From an uncultured Clostridia bacterium (GTDB lineage: Bacteria; Bacillota; Clostridia; Oscillospirales; Ruminococcaceae), in contig CALERQ010000245.1 in NCBI GenBank assembly GCA_937907305.1, positions 1 to 7,238 of the forward strand: a stretch of 7,238 nucleotides of DNA. The letters run 5' to 3'. Shown piece after piece: positions 4,655 through 7,238 of the stretch. The position numbers and the translations under genes are program-made. Each line of letters begins with the position of its first letter. The stretch's first letter is position 1. The notes beneath the pieces were generated by a model. That model ran no database searches. It had not been told where the DNA came from and saw nothing but the letters and a program-made list of their open reading frames with translations.

Positions 4655-6514
4655 TTATCCGCCCAGCAGCTCCCGCACCGCTTTGCGCAGCCCCGCGGCG
4701 TCCAGACCCATGCGGCACAGCAGCTCCCGCCGCTTGCCATGGTAGAGCCACCGGTCGGGCAGCGCCAGCACATGCACCGGCGTCCGGCTCTCCCGCTCGG
4801 CGGCAAACTGCTGTAATAGGCTCCCCAGTCCGCCGATGGCAGCGACCTCCTCATAGACCAGCAGCGGCTTGCCCTCGGCCAGCAGGGTATCCATCATTTC
4901 GGTATCAAAGGGCTTCAGGAAGCGGGCGTTCACCAGCCCCATTTCGATGCCATCCAGTTCCAGCAGCAGCCGGGCTTCCTCGGCCTCCCCCACAAAGTCC
5001 CCGTAGGAGATCACCGTCATCTCGCCCGTATGCAGCCGTTCCCAGCGCCCCACCGACAGCGGTTCGGTGCAAAGTGCCTGCTCCTGCACGGTATTTTTGC
5101 TGTACCGCAGCAGGTAGGGGCCCTCCGTGGCAAATCCAGTAGCCAATAGCCGGGCGCTCTCCGCGGCATCCTTGCCCTGTACCAGCGTAATACCGGGGAT
5201 CGGCAGCAGCAGAGAAACATCAAAGATCCCCTGATGCGAAACACCGTCCTCCCCTATAACGCCGCACCGGTCAATCCCCACCACCACATCGCCGCCCATG
5301 CGGGCAATATCGTGGTTCACCTGGTCATACCCCCGCTGCAAAAAGGTGGAGTAGATGGTCACATAGGGCTTCATGCCGCTCAGCGCCAGGGCATTGGCCA
5401 GCACCAGCGCGTGCTCCTCGGCAATGCCCGCGTCGATAAACCGTTTCGGGTACTTTTTCGCGAATTCCGTCAGATGGGCGCCGGTGGTCATCGCTGGGGT
5501 AATGGCATAAATGCGCTCATCCTCCGCGGCCAGCTTCATCAGCGTCTCACTGATAGCCTTCCCCTGGGTGGTACCGCCGGCCGCCGCCCGCTGCCCGCTC
5601 TGGGCATCAAAGGCCCCTACCCCGTGCCAGATGCCATCGGGATCATCCCGGCAAAAATCGCACCCATGCCCCTTTTCGGTGACGATATGCAGCAGCACCG
5701 GCTTTTCCGCTTCCTTCGCCACCCGCAGAAAGGCGTCCAGCTCTCCCAGGTCATGTCCGTTCACCGGCCCATAGTAGGTAATGCCCATCTCCTCAAAGAG
5801 GGCGCCATCCCGCAGATACAGCCGCTTCAGGTCCTCTTTTACCTGCTCCACACCGTGCACCATGGCATTCCCCACCACAGGGATACGCCGCAGGGCCGCC
5901 TTGGTGCGGCTTTTGGCGCTGCGGTAGCCGCGGTGCAGTCTTATCCGCTCCAGCGAATTATGCAGCGCCCCCACATTGGCGCTGATACTCATGCGGTTGT
6001 CGTTCAAAATGATGATCAGCGGCTTTTGGTAGTCCCCGATATGGTTCAGCGCCTCGTAAGCCAGGCCGTTACCCAGCGCGCCATCCCCTATCACCGCCAC
6101 CACGGCATTGTGCTCTCCCTTTGCTTCCCGCGCCATGGCAAAGCCCAGCGCCGCTGAAAGGGATGTCCCGGCATGGCCGCCCTCGTAGCAGTCGCAGGGG
6201 CTTTCCTCCCGGCACTGGAAGCCGGAAAGGCCATCGGTGCAGCGCAGCGTATCAAAGGCCGCCGCCCGTCCGGTCAGCAGCTTATGGGTGTAGCACTGGT
6301 GCCCCACATCAAAGATGATCTTATCCCGCGGCACCTCAAAGACGCGGTGCAGCGCCACCGTCAGCTCCACCAATCCCAAGTTGGAGGAAAGATGCCCGCC
6401 GGTGTGAGATACCCCCTCTATGATAAATTCCCGCAGCTCCCCACACAGCTTCTGGAGCTCTTTCTCATCCATCCGCCGCAGAAAAGCCGGGTCCTTGATC
6501 TCTTTTACATTCAT
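4655..6514 (-). CDS. dxs: 1-deoxy-D-xylulose-5-phosphate synthase
   Basis: A 619-residue cytoplasmic thiamine-diphosphate enzyme, a full-length Dxs. It condenses pyruvate and glyceraldehyde 3-phosphate to DXP with loss of CO2, the first step of the MEP isoprenoid pathway, and also supplies precursors for thiamine and pyridoxal in many bacteria. Landmarks in order: GGHLSSNLG with His41 (E. coli His49), DVGHQCYTHKLLTGR (69-83), the thiamine-diphosphate motif GDGAL...N (143-171) followed by NDNRMSIS (171-178), YGPVNGHD (248-255), WHGVG with His297 (296-300), AGIAEEHA with catalytic Glu366 (362-369), and DRCGVIGEDGVSHQGIFD (415-432) of the central domain. The C-terminal transketolase-like domain follows (about 490-610). 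The ATG at 6514 directly follows the ispD stop codon; the AGGAA signal lies inside the end of ispD, about 9 nt upstream. It is the last gene of the operon. Confidence 0.97.
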   Translation of the reverse strand: MNVKEIKDPAFLRRMDEKELQKLCGELREFIIEGVSHTGGHLSSNLGLVELTVALHRVFEVPRDKIIFDVGHQCYTHKLLTGRAAAFDTLRCTDGLSGFQCREESPCDCYEGGHAGTSLSAALGFAMAREAKGEHNAVVAVIGDGALGNGLAYEALNHIGDYQKPLIIILNDNRMSISANVGALHNSLERIRLHRGYRSAKSRTKAALRRIPVVGNAMVHGVEQVKEDLKRLYLRDGALFEEMGITYYGPVNGHDLGELDAFLRVAKEAEKPVLLHIVTEKGHGCDFCRDDPDGIWHGVGAFDAQSGQRAAAGGTTQGKAISETLMKLAAEDERIYAITPAMTTGAHLTEFAKKYPKRFIDAGIAEEHALVLANALALSGMKPYVTIYSTFLQRGYDQVNHDIARMGGDVVVGIDRCGVIGEDGVSHQGIFDVSLLLPIPGITLVQGKDAAESARLLATGFATEGPYLLRYSKNTVQEQALCTEPLSVGRWERLHTGEMTVISYGDFVGEAEEARLLLELDGIEMGLVNARFLKPFDTEMMDTLLAEGKPLLVYEEVAAIGGLGSLLQQFAAERESRTPVHVLALPDRWLYHGKRRELLCRMGLDAAGLRKAVRELLGG

Positions 6515-7201
6515 TCAGTCGGTTCCTTTTTTCAGGTAAAATTCCGCCAGTTCCCTATCCTCCGGCGTCGTGATCTTCAAATTCCGGCAGCTGCCCGGCA
6601 CCAGTTTTACTCGCCGGCCGGCGTGCTCCAGCAGCATGCAGTCATCGGTGATCCGCTCTCTTTCCGGTCCATCGCCCAGCGACCGGTGCAGCGCCAGCAG
6701 TTCCTCCCGGTAAAAAGCCTGCGGCGTCTGGATAAGCCAGGTACGGCTGCGGTCGGTCGTCCCCACCACATAGCCTTCTTCATCCGCTATCTTTACGGTG
6801 TCCCGGCTTGGGGTGGCAATGGCTGCCCCGTCCGCTTCCTCCAGCGCCGCCAGGCAGTCCTCCAGCATCCGTTCTGTCACCAGCGGCCGCGCCCCATCCT
6901 GGATGAGCACCCGCTCTCCCATGGACGCCGCCAGCGCGTTTTCCACCGAAGCCGCCCGGTCAGCCCCGCCGGTCACTACCGTCACCGGCTTTTGCGGGCA
7001 AAGCCCCTCCGTCAGCTTCCGCAGAGCCATTTCCTCTCCGGCTTTGGCAGCCAGCACCACCTCATCCACCACAGGCGAGCTCAAAAACACCCGCAGGCTG
7101 TATTCCAGCACCGGCCGGCCCAGCAGTTCCGCCAGCGTCTTGTTTTCGCCGGTGCCGTAGCGGGTGCTGCTCCCCCCCGCCAGTATGATGCCGCTTACCA
7201 T
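6515..7201 (-). CDS. ispD: 2-C-methyl-D-erythritol 4-phosphate cytidylyltransferase
   Basis: A 228-residue cytoplasmic enzyme, the normal length for stand-alone IspD. It joins CTP and MEP to give CDP-ME and pyrophosphate, the third MEP pathway step. Visible motifs are the N-terminal nucleotide-binding segment ILAGGSSTRYGTGENK (residues 6-21, with Arg14 and Lys21 at the conserved basic positions), GGADRAASVENAL (78-90), IQDGARPLVT (100-109, with Asp102), TPQAF (159-163), DDCMLLE (186-192) and NLKITTPEDR (207-216, with Lys209). The loop is AGGSSTRYG rather than the commoner AAG.G.RMG form. A related TarI-type cytidylyltransferase was considered, but the SVENAL and DGARP patterns and the direct junction with dxs favour IspD. 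The ATG at 7201 has AGGGAG 9 nt upstream. Its TGA is immediately followed by the dxs ATG with no gap, so the two are co-transcribed and probably translationally coupled. The operon may begin upstream of the window, where the last bases are a run of eight C's. Confidence 0.95.
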   Translation of the reverse strand: MVSGIILAGGSSTRYGTGENKTLAELLGRPVLEYSLRVFLSSPVVDEVVLAAKAGEEMALRKLTEGLCPQKPVTVVTGGADRAASVENALAASMGERVLIQDGARPLVTERMLEDCLAALEEADGAAIATPSRDTVKIADEEGYVVGTTDRSRTWLIQTPQAFYREELLALHRSLGDGPERERITDDCMLLEHAGRRVKLVPGSCRNLKITTPEDRELAEFYLKKGTD

Positions 7202-7238
7202 CGCTTTTCTCTCCCTTCTTACGGCGGTCGCCCCCCCC

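Noticed and set aside
5234..6157. A 307-codon plus-strand open frame antisense to dxs
   Set aside because: It lies wholly within the clear Dxs coding region and has no recognisable domain or ribosome binding site.

Overview
The window looks like ordinary chromosome from a moderately GC-rich low-G+C-lineage Gram-positive bacterium, most likely a clostridial gut anaerobe of the Oscillospiraceae/Ruminococcaceae type. This is an inference. It rests on strong AGGAGG-type ribosome binding sites at almost every start, sigma-A-like promoters, a clostridial-style molybdopterin-binding protein, and a Firmicute-like Dxs and IspD pair. No RNA genes, CRISPR, insertion sequences, phage genes or signs of recent transfer were found.

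Layout, left to right. (1) Bases 1-1021 hold a divergent molybdenum-cofactor pair: the 5' part of a MoeA-like molybdopterin-binding protein on the minus strand (running off the left edge) and mog (molybdopterin adenylyltransferase) on the plus strand. The two are separated by a 234-bp region with a good promoter facing each way and three copies of the heptamer AATATCG. (2) A perfect 20-bp stem hairpin at 1029-1079 ends both mog and the convergent gene putP. (3) putP (1086-2636, minus) encodes a sodium/solute symporter of the PutP type. Its upstream region (2637-2821) is rich in repeats and contains a 12-bp perfect palindrome. (4) A TetR-family repressor (2822-3409, minus) with its own promoter follows, then a class I SAM methyltransferase of the leucine carboxyl methyltransferase-like family (3488-4393, minus) with a roughly 120-nt GC-rich leader. 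(5) ispD and dxs (7201 down to 4655, minus) abut stop-to-start and form a small isoprenoid (MEP pathway) operon that ends in an intrinsic terminator at about 4601-4644.

Functionally, mog and the MoeA-like protein belong to late molybdenum-cofactor synthesis or handling. Dxs makes 1-deoxyxylulose 5-phosphate, and IspD converts the next intermediate (MEP) to CDP-ME, so the operon carries two steps that flank the Dxr step. The TetR regulator lies between the methyltransferase and the symporter on the same strand; its target cannot be read from the sequence, but the structured region just upstream of putP is the best candidate control site.

I did not find a clearly novel system. The most unusual items are the repeat-dense region between tetR and putP, the heptamer repeats between the molybdenum-cofactor genes, and the stand-alone methyltransferase with its leader.
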